Part shown: positions 50,829 to 60,595 of the stretch, one piece after another
Numbering within the stretch: position 1 is the first letter of the stretch
How the letters are laid out: every line of letters starts with the position of its first letter
NCBI RefSeq assembly: GCF_001571265.1
Contig: NZ_BCTL01000011.1
Location: forward strand, 1-64,000
Reading direction: 5' to 3'
Length of the DNA: 64,000 nucleotides
Origin: Cedecea neteri NBRC 105707 = ATCC 33855
GTDB lineage: Bacteria > Pseudomonadota > Gammaproteobacteria > Enterobacterales > Enterobacteriaceae
Translations under genes and position numbers: made by a program
Notes under the pieces: model-generated
Database searches by the model: none
What the model was told of the DNA's origin: nothing
Seen by the model: the letters and a program-made list of their open reading frames with translations, nothing else

Positions 50829-51054
50829 TGTTCTTTACTCCTGCATGTTAACGCCTCTGCGAGCTACATTTGGCCCGACAAAATGAGGCGAAAAAGTTTG
50901 GTGCTCGAAAACTATAGTCCAGATATCGAAGGCCACCTAGTGTGTAGAAGTTTTTTTACTAAAAGATTACAAAGTTGCAGAACAATATTTTTAAATGTAA
51001 AAAACGGCAGCGTAAGCCTTCAAATTTCAGGGTTATGTGCGTCAGCCCGCAAAC

Positions 51055-51069
51055 TGGCACTTTGCTTGC
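51055..51069 (+). promoter_or_regulatory. Candidate sigma-54 promoter upstream of ytfJ
   Basis: TGGCACTTTGCTTGC matches the TGGCAC-N5-TTGC consensus exactly, with ten bases between -24 GG and -12 GC. It lies 85 bases before the ytfJ start in the 325-base ytfK-ytfJ gap, which is otherwise AT-rich and gene-free. A CCCGCAA/TTGCGGG inverted repeat (51046-51072) overlaps it. Confidence 0.55.
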
Positions 51070-51153
51070 GGGACAGATGCTTATTCAGCACATATGCTTA
51101 AATCATCGACTCAAGTGGTCGGATCACCTGCTAACAACAATAAGGAGTCACCT

Positions 51154-51711
51154 ATGACTTTGCGCGGAACGCTGGCGCTGTCTCTTCTGCTGCTGCCGCT
51201 GATGGCCTCAGCCCATAACTTTGAAAATAATCAGCGAGTTTCCCCTATAGGCATTACCGATAAGGGCGAGCTGGTGCTGGATAACAATAAGTTTAGTTAT
51301 AAAAACTGGAATAGCGCGCAGCTGCCAGGGAAAGTGAGAGTCCTGCAGCATATTGCCGGCCGTTCGAGTGCCAAAGAAGAAAATGCGGCAATGGTGGAAG
51401 CCATCAAGGCGGCAAAATTCCCGCACGATAAGTACCAAACCACCACCATTGTGAACACCGACGACGCGATTGTTGGCACCAGCATGTTTGTGCGCAGCAG
51501 CATTGAAAGTAATAAGAAAGAGTTTCCGTGGTCGCAGTTTATCGTCGACAGCAACGGCGTAGCGGCGAAAGCGTGGCAGCTGCAGCAGGGCGGCTCGGCT
51601 ATCGTGGTACTGGATAAAGAAGGCAGGATTCAGTTCGCCAAAGATGGCCCGTTAACTCAACAGGAAGTGCAGCAGGTGATTAGCCTGCTGCAGGGGTTAC
51701 TCAGTAAATAG
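51154..51711 (+). CDS. ytfJ: YtfJ-family periplasmic thioredoxin-like protein
   Basis: This 185-residue protein has a signal peptide (about 1-21, ending MASA/HNFE) and a thioredoxin-like fold without a CxxC pair, as in E. coli YtfJ (184). Conserved blocks are [18 protein letters not shown] and [12 protein letters not shown]. Function is unknown. The start at 51154 has AAGGAG. Its 3' end overlaps the convergent cysQ gene by 11 bases. Confidence 0.92.
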   Translation: MTLRGTLALSLLLLPLMASAHNFENNQRVSPIGITDKGELVLDNNKFSYKNWNSAQLPGKVRVLQHIAGRSSAKEENAAMVEAIKAAKFPHDKYQTTTIVNTDDAIVGTSMFVRSSIESNKKEFPWSQFIVDSNGVAAKAWQLQQGGSAIVVLDKEGRIQFAKDGPLTQQEVQQVISLLQGLLSK

Positions 51712-52447
51712 AAACGCGGAATCCGGGGTTCAGGAACGACTCGCGCGGGGTATAGTCCAGCGGCTTACCCTGCCAGTCATGAACGTGCGCCCCGGCAGCG
51801 ACCGCCACGGCGTGCCCCGCCGCGGTATCCCAGATATTGGTTGGCCCAAAGCGAGGATAGAGCTGCGCCTGGCCGTCCGCCACCAGGCAGAACTTCAGCG
51901 ATGAGCCGATGGCCGTGGTCTGGTGCTCGCCCATCTGCTGGAGATATTCTTTCAGCTCGCTATCGTTGGCGGCATGAGACCGGCTGACCACCACGCGTGG
52001 TGGACGGGCATCCCGCACATGAATTTGGTTGCGAACGCCGCACTCTTCCTTCCAGGCCTTCCCTTCTGCCGCGCTGTACATGATCTTCAGCACCGGGGCA
52101 TAGACAACGCCCATCACCGCTTTCCCGCCGTCGATAAGCGCGATATTCACCGTGAATTCGCCGTTACGTTTAAGAAACTCTTTGGTGCCGTCTAACGGAT
52201 CCACCAGCCAGTAGCGCTGCCAGCTTTGGCGGGAATCCCACGACTGGGGATCTTCTTCTGACAGCACGGGGATGTCCGGCGTCAACGCCTTCAGCCCCTT
52301 CAAAATAATGTCGTGGGCGGCAAGATCCGCCGCCGTCACCGGAGAGTCATCAATCTTATGCGTCGCTTCGAGCGGCTTCTCTCCCTCATAGACCTGCATG
52401 ATCGCGGCCCCGGCCTCGCGGGCCAGCTGGCAAATTTGTTCTAACAT
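51701..52447 (-). CDS. cysQ: 3'(2'),5'-bisphosphate nucleotidase
   Basis: This 248-residue inositol-monophosphatase-family enzyme converts PAP (adenosine 3',5'-bisphosphate) to AMP during sulfate assimilation. The metal motifs SEEDP near residue 64, [10 protein letters not shown] near 83 and [10 protein letters not shown] near 205 are intact. It matches E. coli CysQ (246). Divergent from cpdB, another 3'-nucleotidase. Confidence 0.95.
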   Translation of the reverse strand: MLEQICQLAREAGAAIMQVYEGEKPLEATHKIDDSPVTAADLAAHDIILKGLKALTPDIPVLSEEDPQSWDSRQSWQRYWLVDPLDGTKEFLKRNGEFTVNIALIDGGKAVMGVVYAPVLKIMYSAAEGKAWKEECGVRNQIHVRDARPPRVVVSRSHAANDSELKEYLQQMGEHQTTAIGSSLKFCLVADGQAQLYPRFGPTNIWDTAAGHAVAVAAGAHVHDWQGKPLDYTPRESFLNPGFRVSIY

Positions 52448-52648
52448 TCTCCACCTCGTGTTGTGTCTCTGCGCTACACCGAGCGAATAACTTATTGTTT
52501 TACTTATATCTCATTGCACCGTGATGCGCTATCTGTGAAGCATTTCCGGTTTAACGGGCGAATTTTCTGGCAGACTTCACAAAATTGTAAGCAACAGTCT
52601 GTATATACATTGCCCTTTGTGGCGTACCTCTAAAAAGGACATTTAAAC

Positions 52649-54580
52649 ATGATTAAGTTTAGCGCAACGCTTCTTGCGACGCTGATAGCCGCCAGCGTCA
52701 ATGCGGCCACCGTTGACCTGCGGATCATGGAAACGACCGATCTGCACAGCAACATGATGGACTTCGATTACTACAAAGATACGCCTACAGAGAAGTTCGG
52801 TCTGGTACGCACCGCAAGTTTGATCAATGCGGCACGCGGTGAAGTCACCAACAGCGTGCTGGTAGATAACGGCGATATTATTCAGGGTAGCCCGCTGGGC
52901 GATTACGCGGCGGCAAAAGGGCTAAAAGCCGGGGAAATCCATCCGGTCTATAAAGCACTGAATACGCTCGACTATACGGTCGGCAACCTGGGCAATCACG
53001 AATTTAACTACGGTCTCGACTTCCTGCACAAAGCCCTCGCAGGCGCGAAATTCCCGTACGTGAACGCCAATATCATCGACGTGAAAACCCAGAAACCCAT
53101 GTTCACGCCGTACCTGATCAAAGAAACCGAAGTCAAAGATAAAGACGGTAAAAGCCAGACGCTGCGCATCGGCTACATCGGCTTCGTGCCGCCGCAAATC
53201 ATGACCTGGGATAAAGCGAACCTGACCGGCAAAGTGACGGTGAACGACATCACAGAAACCGCACGGAAATACGTGCCGGAAATGCGTAAACAGGGCGCGG
53301 ATGTGGTGGTGGTCATTGCCCACTCCGGGCTTTCCAGCGAGCCTTATCAGGCGATGGCGGAAAACTCAGTCTATTACCTCAGCCAGGTGCCGGGCGTGGA
53401 CGCCATTATGTTCGGCCATGCTCATGCCGTGTTCCCGGGGAAAGACTTTGCCAATATTAAAGGGGCCGATATCGAAAAAGGCACCCTGAACGGCGTACCG
53501 GCCGTGATGCCGGGCATGTGGGGCGACCACCTCGGCGTGGTGGATCTGGTGCTGAACAACGACTCCGGCAGCTGGAAGATCGCCAGCAGCAAGGCAGAAG
53601 CGCGGCCGATTTATGACAACGTAGCCAAAAAATCGCTGGCGGCAGAAGACCAGAACCTGAAGAAAGTACTGGAGCACGATCACAGCGCAACCCGCGAGTT
53701 TGTCAGCAAGCCGGTCGGTAAATCGGCGGACAACATGTATAGCTACCTGGCGCTGGTGCAGGACGATCCAACCGTTCAGGTGGTGAATAACGCGCAGAAG
53801 GCTTACGTCGAGAAATACATTCAGGGCGACCCGGATCTTGCAAACCTGCCTGTGCTCTCCGCCGCAGCCCCGTTCAAAGTGGGCGGACGTAAAAACGATC
53901 CTGCCAGCTTCGTTGAAGTCGAAAAAGGCCAGCTGACCTTCCGCAATGCCGCCGATCTCTACCTTTATCCGAACACGTTGGTAGTGGTGAAAGCGACCGG
54001 CAAAGAGGTTAAAGAGTGGCTGGAATGTTCCGCCGGTCAGTTCAACCAGATCGACGTGAACAGCACTAAACCTCAGGAATTGATCAACTGGGACGGCTTC
54101 CGTACCTACAACTTCGACGTGATCGACGGCGTGAACTACCAGATTGACGTCAGCCAGCCGGCTCGCTACGACGGCGAATGCCAAATGGTGAACCCGAAGG
54201 CAGAGCGTATTAAAGACCTGACCTTCAAGGGTAAACCTATCGACCCGAATGCCGTCTTCCTGGTCGCGACCAATAACTACCGCGCCTACGGCGGCAAGTT
54301 TGCCGGGACTGGCGACAGCCACATCGCGTTTGCTTCGCCGGATGAGAACCGCTCGGTGCTGGCTAACTGGATCGGCGCTCAGGGCGAAATTCACCCTGCC
54401 GCAGATAACAACTGGCGTCTGGCACCAATAGCGAGCAAGCAGCCGCTGGATATCCGCTTTGAAACCTCGCCAACCGACAAGGCAGCCGCGTTTATCAAAG
54501 AAAAAGGCCAATACCCAATGAAAAAAGTCGCTAACGACGACATTGGCTTTGCCATCTATCAGCTTGATTTAAGCAAGTAA
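52649..54580 (+). CDS. cpdB: Periplasmic 2',3'-cyclic-nucleotide 2'-phosphodiesterase/3'-nucleotidase
   Basis: This 643-residue enzyme has a signal peptide (about 1-19, ending SVNA/ATVDL). Its N-terminal metallophosphatase domain carries [30 protein letters not shown] and [10 protein letters not shown] metal motifs, and its C-terminal 5'-nucleotidase domain binds nucleotide. It scavenges extracellular nucleotides. It matches E. coli CpdB (647). It ends five bases before the convergent ytfH stop. Confidence 0.96.
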   Translation: MIKFSATLLATLIAASVNAATVDLRIMETTDLHSNMMDFDYYKDTPTEKFGLVRTASLINAARGEVTNSVLVDNGDIIQGSPLGDYAAAKGLKAGEIHPVYKALNTLDYTVGNLGNHEFNYGLDFLHKALAGAKFPYVNANIIDVKTQKPMFTPYLIKETEVKDKDGKSQTLRIGYIGFVPPQIMTWDKANLTGKVTVNDITETARKYVPEMRKQGADVVVVIAHSGLSSEPYQAMAENSVYYLSQVPGVDAIMFGHAHAVFPGKDFANIKGADIEKGTLNGVPAVMPGMWGDHLGVVDLVLNNDSGSWKIASSKAEARPIYDNVAKKSLAAEDQNLKKVLEHDHSATREFVSKPVGKSADNMYSYLALVQDDPTVQVVNNAQKAYVEKYIQGDPDLANLPVLSAAAPFKVGGRKNDPASFVEVEKGQLTFRNAADLYLYPNTLVVVKATGKEVKEWLECSAGQFNQIDVNSTKPQELINWDGFRTYNFDVIDGVNYQIDVSQPARYDGECQMVNPKAERIKDLTFKGKPIDPNAVFLVATNNYRAYGGKFAGTGDSHIAFASPDENRSVLANWIGAQGEIHPAADNNWRLAPIASKQPLDIRFETSPTDKAAAFIKEKGQYPMKKVANDDIGFAIYQLDLSK

Positions 54581-54585
54581 TTCTC

Positions 54586-54981
54586 TCAGGCGTCCCGTTT
54601 GTCGCGGGACGCCATCACCTGTGGCAAATTCTCTTCTATCCAGTCGGCCAGCGCGGCCACTTTATCGGCAATTTCATGCCCCATCGGCGTCAGCGTGTAC
54701 TCCACGTGCGGCGGCACAACCGGGTAAGATTTACGATCCACAAAGCCGTCTGCCTCCAACCATTGCAGCGTCTGCGCCAGCATTTTCTCGCTCACGCCGC
54801 CCATCTTGCGCCTTAAATCGCTAAACCGATGAGTGCCGTCCTGTAATGCCACTAGAATTAAAACACCCCAGCGGCTGGTCACGTGCTTCAACACGTCCCG
54901 CGACGGGCATTTATCGCTAAACAGGTTGCCGTTGCGCATTTGCTCGCCCAGCGTCATGGGCGCTTCGCTGATTTCACTCAT
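54586..54981 (-). CDS. ytfH: HxlR-family transcriptional regulator YtfH
   Basis: This 131-residue winged-helix regulator has the HxlR motif CPSRDVLKHVTSRWGVLILVAL and RFSDLRRKMGGVSEKMLAQTLQWLE recognition region. It is divergent from qorB (ytfG), as in E. coli, and probably controls it; HxlR proteins often sense quinones or aldehydes through cysteine. Its single Cys in the CPSR segment is a candidate sensor. Confidence 0.92.
   Translation of the reverse strand: MSEISEAPMTLGEQMRNGNLFSDKCPSRDVLKHVTSRWGVLILVALQDGTHRFSDLRRKMGGVSEKMLAQTLQWLEADGFVDRKSYPVVPPHVEYTLTPMGHEIADKVAALADWIEENLPQVMASRDKRDA
54589..54613. terminator. GC-rich hairpin inside the ytfH 3' end (cpdB/ytfH)
   Basis: GGCGTCCCG and CGGGACGCC arms with a seven-base loop lie within the last codons of ytfH and just after cpdB. 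It could terminate cpdB transcripts while being coding for ytfH. There is no strong T-run. Confidence 0.55.
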
Positions 54982-55073
54982 TTAACACTTACCTTTTTGT
55001 GCGTACTTACTAAAAGTTAGCTAGGGTGTTAGTGTGGCACAACTTGTTCGAAACATCACTCAGGAGATTGATC

Positions 55074-55922
55074 ATGATTGCGATTACCGGCGCATCCGGC
55101 CAGTTGGGCCGCCTTGTCATTGAAGATTTATTGAAAACGGTGAAAGCCGAAGAGATCGTGGCCGTGGTGCGTAATCCGGCCAAAGTAGAAGATTTTGCCA
55201 GCCGTGGCGTGCAGGTTCGTGCGGCGGATTACGGCGACGTGTCAGCCCTGGCGAAAGCTTTCTCCGGCGTGGAAAAAGTGCTGCTGATCTCCTCCAGCGA
55301 GGTTGGCCAGCGTGCCACCCAGCACAGCAATATTATTGCCGCAGCAAAACAAGCAGGCGTGAAACTCATCGCCTATACCAGCCTGCTGCATGCCGACAAA
55401 TCGCCGCTCGCCCTTGCCGAAGAACACATCGTCACCGAGCAACAGCTCAAAACCTCCGGTGTTCCGTTCGTGCTGCTGCGTAACGGCTGGTATACCGAAA
55501 ACTATCTGGCCAGCGTGCCGCCTGCGATTCAGCATGGCGTGTTTATCGGCAGCGCCGGAGAAGGCAAAATTGCCTCTGCAACACGTGCTGATTACGCGGC
55601 GGCGGCGGCTAAAGTGCTGACGCTGGATAATCAGGCGGGCAAAATTTATGAACTGGCGGGAGACCACGGCTGGACGCTCACGGAACTGGCGGCGGAAGTA
55701 AGCCTGCAAAGCGGCAAACCTGTGGTTTATCAGAACCTGGACGAAGCGGATTTCAAAGCCGCACTTCAGGGCGCAGGCTTACCAGAAGGCTTTGCCGCGC
55801 TGCTGGCAAACTCCGATGCAGGTGCGGAAAAGGGCGGTCTTTTTGACGACAGCCACCAGCTTAGCAAGCTGATTGGTCGCCCAACCACGCCGCTTCGCGA
55901 CAGCGTGAAAAGCGCCCTGTAG
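55074..55922 (+). CDS. qorB: NAD(P)H:quinone oxidoreductase QorB (YtfG)
   Basis: This 282-residue NmrA-like atypical short-chain dehydrogenase starts with the NADPH loop ITGASGQLGRLV and has KLIAYTSLLHAD and LLRNGWYTENYL motifs. It reduces quinones and matches E. coli QorB (286). The ATG at 55074 follows AGGAG; the longer frame enters the divergent ytfH promoter. Three copies of a 14-base repeat begin at its stop codon. Confidence 0.93.
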   Translation: MIAITGASGQLGRLVIEDLLKTVKAEEIVAVVRNPAKVEDFASRGVQVRAADYGDVSALAKAFSGVEKVLLISSSEVGQRATQHSNIIAAAKQAGVKLIAYTSLLHADKSPLALAEEHIVTEQQLKTSGVPFVLLRNGWYTENYLASVPPAIQHGVFIGSAGEGKIASATRADYAAAAAKVLTLDNQAGKIYELAGDHGWTLTELAAEVSLQSGKPVVYQNLDEADFKAALQGAGLPEGFAALLANSDAGAEKGGLFDDSHQLSKLIGRPTTPLRDSVKSAL

Positions 55923-55963
55923 TTGTTAAAAACTGGTTGTTAAAAACTGGTTGTTAAAAACTG
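55922..55963. repeat. Three tandem 14-bp repeats between qorB and the araC-type gene
   Basis: GTTGTTAAAAACTG occurs three times in perfect tandem, followed by a partial GTTAATAAC. The first unit begins in the qorB stop codon. The array lies 30-75 bases upstream of the TATAAT in the inverted repeat at 55981, so it could be an activator site or a variable-number slippage tract. Confidence 0.9.
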
Positions 55964-55980
55964 GTTAATAACTAGCCCTG

Positions 55981-56018
55981 CACGCGGACATCTCTATAAT
56001 AACGGGAGAGTCCGCGTG
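55981..56018. promoter_or_regulatory. Inverted repeat enclosing a consensus -10 element
   Basis: CACGCGGAC and GTCCGCGTG (9 bp) plus inner TCTC/GAGA form near-perfect arms around TATAATAACGG. The TATAAT (55995-56000) has no good -35, so a regulated promoter whose -10 sits inside an operator is likely. The GTG start of the araC-type gene lies 10 bases beyond. Confidence 0.6.
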
Positions 56019-56028
56019 GAGAGAAAGC

Positions 56029-56850
56029 GTGCAGGGAGTTCCCGAGCAGTTTAGCGATGAGAGAGACAGCGCCCAGTTCCGGCATTTGCCGCAGCTGCCT
56101 GGCGTTGAGCTTTATCACGCCCATATTGCGAAGTACGCCTTTGAGCCACACACCCACGAAGCCTTCGGCATCGGCGCCATAACCTGGGGTGCAGAGCGCT
56201 TTCGTTACCGGGGCGAACAGTTGGTTGCCCCTACGGACTCACTGGTGCTGATGAACCCGGACGAGCTGCATACCGGCGAAGCCGCCAGTGAAGACGGCTG
56301 GCAGTACCGCATGATTTACCTGGATCCTAATCTGCTGGAATCGCTGACCGGGGAGAGAAGCTGGTGGTTTAACGCCGCCGTGAATCACGATCCCGCCCGC
56401 GCCCGCCAGATTTCACAGTTTATTGCTGGCCTGTGGCAGGCCGAAGACACGCTGACCCAGCAGGGGCTGCTGCTGAACCTCGTCGAGGCTTTTCGCCCCT
56501 ACGCGCGTCATCTGCCCGGACTCCATGAGGCGGCCAACCGCTTCGCCCTGGTGCGCGAGTATCTCTACGATAACTATATGCACACCATCACCCTTGAAGA
56601 TTTAGCGGCGCTGGTTTCCCTTAGCCCTTACCATTTCCAGCGGCAGTTCAAAGCCTGCTACCACGTTACTCCGCATCAAATGCTGATGGCGATTCGCCTG
56701 TGGCACGCCAAACAGTTCCTCACCCGCGGCATGCCTGCCGCTCAGGTTGCTGCCGCCAGCGGCCTGACGGATCAGGCGCACCTGACCCGGGCGTTTGCCC
56801 AGCGCTACGGCATTACTCCCGTGCGTTACCAAAAACAGGTTACCCGCTAA
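56029..56850 (+). CDS. AraC-family transcriptional regulator
   Basis: This 273-residue regulator starts at GTG 56029, five bases after GGAGAG. The N-terminal cupin-like sensor domain contains FEPHTHEAFGIGAI and LVLMNPDELHTGEAA (about residues 38-90). The C-terminal double helix-turn-helix (about 170-270) has LAALVSLSPYHFQRQFKACYHVTPHQ and VAAASGLTDQAHLTRAFAQRYGITP. No orthologue occurs at this spot in E. coli. The next gene, ytfF, encodes a membrane exporter, and such pairs are often regulator and target; the ligand is unknown. Confidence 0.9.
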   Translation: MQGVPEQFSDERDSAQFRHLPQLPGVELYHAHIAKYAFEPHTHEAFGIGAITWGAERFRYRGEQLVAPTDSLVLMNPDELHTGEAASEDGWQYRMIYLDPNLLESLTGERSWWFNAAVNHDPARARQISQFIAGLWQAEDTLTQQGLLLNLVEAFRPYARHLPGLHEAANRFALVREYLYDNYMHTITLEDLAALVSLSPYHFQRQFKACYHVTPHQMLMAIRLWHAKQFLTRGMPAAQVAAASGLTDQAHLTRAFAQRYGITPVRYQKQVTR

Positions 56851-56930
56851 CAAGACAGCAACCTCGTACAATACTCTGTCGTACTGCGCCCCTACACTGC
56901 GGCTAAATTGTGTTGTTGCAGGATATGAAG

Positions 56931-57896
56931 ATGTTAAGTGGTGTGCTGTACGCCCTGCTGGCGGGGCTGATGTGGGGATTAATTTTCGTTGGGCCGATTA
57001 TTGTCCCGGACTACCCGGCTGCCCTGCAGTCGACCGGACGCTATCTCGCTCTTGGGCTGATAGCCATTCCTATTGCCTGGCTTGGGCGCAAACACGTGCG
57101 CAAGCTGAGCCGCCAGGACTGGTTTACCGCCCTGAAGCTCTCGAGCGTGGGCAACCTGATTTATTACGTCTGCCTGGCGAGCGCCATTCAACGTACCGGC
57201 GCGCCTATCGCGACGATGATCATCGGCACGCTGCCGGTCGTTATCCCTGTTTTTGCTAACCTGCTGTACAGCAAAAGGGACGGGAAGCTGCCGTGGCGGC
57301 GCCTTGCCCCCGCGCTGGTGGTGATTTCCGCCGGGCTAATCATGGTGAATACCGCAGAACTTCGCGGCGAGCAGGCCGATTTCAGCTGGTGGCGCTACGT
57401 GAGCGGTATTCTGCTGGCGTTTGTTTCGGTTGCCTGCTGGGCCTGGTATGCCCTGCGCAATGCCCGCTGGCTGCGTGAGAATCCGGACAAAAACCCAATG
57501 ATGTGGGCCACGGTTCAGGGGCTTTCCACGCTGCCATTCTCACTTATCGGCTATATCGCCGTGTGCATTTGGATGGGGAACCATAATTCAGGTTTTACCC
57601 TGCCCTTCGGCCCACGCCCGGAAGTGTTTATTACTTTGATGCTGGCGATTGCCATTCTCTGTTCGTGGCTGGGTAATCTGTGCTGGAACATCGCCTGCCA
57701 GCGCCTGCCGACGGTGATTGTCGGCCCGCTTATCGTCTTTGAGACCTTAGCCGGCCTGGCTTACACCTTTATGATTCGCCAAAGCTGGCCGCCGCTTTTA
57801 ACAGTGTGCGGGGTGCTTTGCCTGACGATTGGCGTGGTGCTGGCCGTGCGCTCCAAACTGGAAAAAACGACGGTGGTTCAGGTTTCCGAGGCATAA
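56931..57896 (+). CDS. ytfF: DMT-superfamily (EamA) transporter YtfF
   Basis: This 321-residue inner-membrane transporter has ten predicted helices in two EamA repeats, beginning LSGVLYALLAGLMWGLIFVGP. It is the same length as E. coli YtfF. Substrate is unknown; the family exports metabolites and amino acids. The ATG at 56931 follows AGGA by seven bases and matches E. coli; two earlier in-frame starts are closer to or before the site. Confidence 0.92.
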   Translation: MLSGVLYALLAGLMWGLIFVGPIIVPDYPAALQSTGRYLALGLIAIPIAWLGRKHVRKLSRQDWFTALKLSSVGNLIYYVCLASAIQRTGAPIATMIIGTLPVVIPVFANLLYSKRDGKLPWRRLAPALVVISAGLIMVNTAELRGEQADFSWWRYVSGILLAFVSVACWAWYALRNARWLRENPDKNPMMWATVQGLSTLPFSLIGYIAVCIWMGNHNSGFTLPFGPRPEVFITLMLAIAILCSWLGNLCWNIACQRLPTVIVGPLIVFETLAGLAYTFMIRQSWPPLLTVCGVLCLTIGVVLAVRSKLEKTTVVQVSEA

Positions 57897-57931
57897 AAAA
57901 GCCGGGACTTAACCCGGCCTGAGAGAAAGAG

Positions 57932-57963
57932 ATCCCGGCTTAGCGTAGCCGGGATTTTTTTTT
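57932..57963 (+). terminator. Rho-independent terminator of ytfF
   Basis: ATCCCGGCT-TAGCGT-AGCCGGGAT runs into nine Ts. A first hairpin GCCGGG-ACTTAA-CCCGGC lies just before it at 57901-57918. The T-run reaches the stop of the convergent MCP gene. Confidence 0.9.
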
Positions 57964-59617
57964 AGAAGGTTTCCCAGTTCGCATCCGAAACTGGCATAAC
58001 CTGTTTTATTTTCGGCTGCGGCGTTTTTACGTGAGCTGCTTTGGCGAGGGTCGGCACACGACGGTTGATTTTAAACACCGCCACCGCTTCATTCAGGCGC
58101 GAAGCCTGCTCCTCAAGCGCAGCCGCTGCGGCCGCAGATTCTTCTACCAGCGAGGCATTCTGCTGAGTTACGCGGTCCATCTCCGCCACGGCCTGCCCAA
58201 CCTGATCGATACCCCGGCTTTGTTCGTCAGACGCAGAAGCAATCTCGCCCATAATATCAGTGACTCGGGTGACGGCGCTGACGATTTCCGCCATCGTTTT
58301 ACCGGCCTCATTCACCAGATCGGAGCCCGCGTTGACGCGCTCGCCGGAATCATCGATCAGAGCTTTAATCTCTTTTGCCGCCTGCGCGCTGCGCTGGGCA
58401 AGCGTACGCACCTCACCGGCAACCACGGCAAAACCACGCCCCTGCTCGCCCGCTCTTGCGGCTTCTACCGCTGCGTTAAGAGCCAGAATATTGGTCTGGA
58501 AGGCAATACCGTCGATCACGCTGGTGATTTGGGCAATTTTACTTGAGCTGGTGGCAATTTCGTCCATCGTCCGCACCACGCCTTCCACCACGTTACCGCC
58601 TTTCTTCGCGGTCGTTGAGGCGTCCAGTGCAAGGCGAGAAGCCTGACGGGCGTTGTCGGCGTTTTGCTTCACCGTGGCCGTCAGTTGTTCCATGCTGGCC
58701 GCCGTCTCTTCCAGCGAAGCCGCCTGCTGTTCGGTGCGGGAAGAGAGATCGTTGCTGCCGGCAGAAATTTCACCGGCGCCGGTGTAGATGGTATCGGCCC
58801 CATCGCGTACCACGCTGACCGTATTCGCCAGCGAGGCCTGCATCTCTTGTACGCTGCTTGCCAGCAGCGCCATTTCGTTTTTGCCCTGGGCCTCAATAGG
58901 CTGGGTCAAATCGCCTGCAGCAATGGCACGAATATGGTCCATCACCTCACGCAGAGGCATCAGCAGGACGCGGCGCATCGCCACCCAGCTCATCACAATA
59001 ACCCCAATCACGCCGAGCATGACGGCGCCGAGGATCCAAAGAATCCGCTGGTAGTCGGCCTGATTATCGCGAACACCTTCGCTGGAAAGTTCCGCCTGTT
59101 CATCACGCCATTCACGGTAGACCTTCTGCATCGCAACCTGTTTCTGCTCCGCATTTTGCTTGAACATTTGCTCCAGGTTGCCCTGCGCGAGGAAGGTGTT
59201 CATTCTGGCGAGCGTGGAAGAGTAGTTGCGGTACTGCTCTTCCAGTTCATCGCTCAGGTGTGGACGTAATCCTGGGGTATCCGGCAGCGCCTGGTATTTC
59301 TCAAAATGGCTTTGCGCCTCCGCAAGCAGCGCGTTGGCCGTCGCGACCAGTTCCTGGAGCTGCCCGCCGTTAATCTGGTTCGCCATGCTGCCCTGAATGC
59401 GCAGCATGCCACGGTTCAGCGTCACACGCGCCTGATTAAGGCCGATCCAGGCATCGGTGAATTCAGCTACGTTCTGACTGGAAAGCTGGGAAACGGTGAA
59501 GTTGTTCTTGTCATTATTGAGGGCATTGATGAAAACCGTGGCTGACAGTAGCTGCATAGCACCCAGCACAATCAAAACGGTAATGAGTAAGGTAATAACT
59601 TTCATTCTTTTAAACAT
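57962..59617 (-). CDS. Methyl-accepting chemotaxis protein with C-terminal NWETF
   Basis: This 551-residue chemoreceptor has TM1 near residues 8-30, a helical periplasmic sensor, TM2 near 192-212, and HAMP. Its coiled-coil hairpin has methylation helices ([20 protein letters not shown]) and the tip [23 protein letters not shown]. It ends NWETF, the pentapeptide that recruits CheR and CheB, so it can adapt and may help shorter receptors such as the one at 37.4 kb. A FliA promoter lies upstream. Ligand unknown. In E. coli ytfF and ytfE are adjacent, so this is an insertion. Confidence 0.93.
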   Translation of the reverse strand: MFKRMKVITLLITVLIVLGAMQLLSATVFINALNNDKNNFTVSQLSSQNVAEFTDAWIGLNQARVTLNRGMLRIQGSMANQINGGQLQELVATANALLAEAQSHFEKYQALPDTPGLRPHLSDELEEQYRNYSSTLARMNTFLAQGNLEQMFKQNAEQKQVAMQKVYREWRDEQAELSSEGVRDNQADYQRILWILGAVMLGVIGVIVMSWVAMRRVLLMPLREVMDHIRAIAAGDLTQPIEAQGKNEMALLASSVQEMQASLANTVSVVRDGADTIYTGAGEISAGSNDLSSRTEQQAASLEETAASMEQLTATVKQNADNARQASRLALDASTTAKKGGNVVEGVVRTMDEIATSSSKIAQITSVIDGIAFQTNILALNAAVEAARAGEQGRGFAVVAGEVRTLAQRSAQAAKEIKALIDDSGERVNAGSDLVNEAGKTMAEIVSAVTRVTDIMGEIASASDEQSRGIDQVGQAVAEMDRVTQQNASLVEESAAAAAALEEQASRLNEAVAVFKINRRVPTLAKAAHVKTPQPKIKQVMPVSDANWETF

Positions 59618-59656
59618 GTGTAGCCTTTTCTTATACAGGTATTGTCCGACGTCTAA

Positions 59657-59683
59657 CTATCGGCAGCGTCCCCTGCTTATTTA
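59657..59683 (-). promoter_or_regulatory. FliA (sigma-28) promoter of the second MCP gene
   Basis: On the minus strand TAAA, fifteen bases, then GCCGATAG, one base from the sigma-28 consensus. It ends 39 bases before the MCP start. Confidence 0.82.
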
Positions 59684-59814
59684 TGCTGCCCTCCCCAACA
59701 AACCACCATTTCTGGGGATTTTTTGTAATCATTCAGTATGTTAAAGCGAAAACTTTTTTTGTGATCCATGTCTCGCTATGAACGCTGCTCCGAAAGGGTT
59801 ATAGTGCTCACATA

Positions 59815-59837
59815 AAGATGCATTTAAAATACATCTT
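59815..59837 (+). promoter_or_regulatory. NsrR operator of ytfE
   Basis: AAGATGCATTT and AAATACATCTT form an inverted repeat with a one-base centre, matching the NsrR consensus. It lies 25 bases before ytfE, where NsrR blocks transcription until nitric oxide destroys its cluster. Confidence 0.92.
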
Positions 59838-59861
59838 AAATTTTACTATGAGGAGCCTGCT

Positions 59862-60524
59862 ATGGCCTACCGCGATCAACCCCTGGGCGAACTGGCGCTG
59901 ACGATTCCCCGCGCCTCTGCGCTGTTCCGTAAACTGGACCTGGATTTTTGCTGTGGCGGCAAGCAGACGCTGCTGCGCGCGGCAACGCGTAAGGAACTCG
60001 ATCTGGAAGACATTGAGGCTCAGCTCGCCGCGTTAGCTGAAGAACCGGCGGAGAAAGACTGGCGTGCAGCCCCGCTGGCGGAGATCATCGATCACATCAT
60101 CGTGCGCTTCCATGACCGCCACCGCGAGCAACTGCCGGAGCTGATTCTGCAGGCAACCAAAGTCGAGCGCGTCCATGCCGATAAGCCCAATGTGCCGAAA
60201 GGGCTGGCGAAATATCTCACAATGCTGCATCAGGAGTTGAGCAGCCACATGATGAAAGAGGAACAAATTCTGTTCCCGATGATTAAGCAGGGCATGGGTA
60301 CTCAGGCCGGAGGCCCGATTAGCGTGATGGAAAGCGAGCATGATGATGCGGGTGAGCTGCTGGAAGTGATTAAGCACACGACCAATAACGTAACGCCGCC
60401 GCCGGAAGCCTGCACAACGTGGAAAGCGATGTATAACGGGATTAATGAACTGATTGAGGACCTGATGAACCACATCAGCCTGGAGAATAACGTTCTGTTT
60501 CCACGGGCGTTAAGTGGCAAATAA
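59862..60524 (+). CDS. ytfE: Iron-sulfur cluster repair di-iron protein (RIC)
   Basis: This 220-residue protein repairs Fe-S clusters damaged by nitric oxide or oxidants. The N-terminal ScdA-like domain includes [10 protein letters not shown]. The hemerythrin-like domain supplies di-iron ligands in [37 protein letters not shown] and [13 protein letters not shown]. It matches E. coli YtfE. NsrR control is indicated by the adjacent operator. Convergent with cycA. Confidence 0.96.
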   Translation: MAYRDQPLGELALTIPRASALFRKLDLDFCCGGKQTLLRAATRKELDLEDIEAQLAALAEEPAEKDWRAAPLAEIIDHIIVRFHDRHREQLPELILQATKVERVHADKPNVPKGLAKYLTMLHQELSSHMMKEEQILFPMIKQGMGTQAGGPISVMESEHDDAGELLEVIKHTTNNVTPPPEACTTWKAMYNGINELIEDLMNHISLENNVLFPRALSGK

Positions 60525-60536
60525 CTAAGGTCTTTC

Positions 60537-60577
60537 CCTCACTACAATCCCCTCCCCAAAAGGGAGAGGATTTTTTA
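60537..60577. repeat. Dispersed palindromic repeat, copy 4 (ytfE-cycA)
   Basis: CCCTCACTACAATCC followed by a CCTCCC-CAAAA-GGGAGAGG hairpin and TTTTTT. It lies between the convergent ytfE and cycA genes and looks able to terminate ytfE. Confidence 0.75.
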
Positions 60578-60595
60578 ACGCCTATTCTAACTCGT

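Noticed and set aside
53366-54511. 381-codon minus-strand frame inside cpdB
   Set aside because: Antisense shadow of a conserved periplasmic enzyme; no start signals or homology.
55922-55963. CRISPR-like array
   Set aside because: The units are 14 bases, directly abutting with no spacers, and no cas genes are present.
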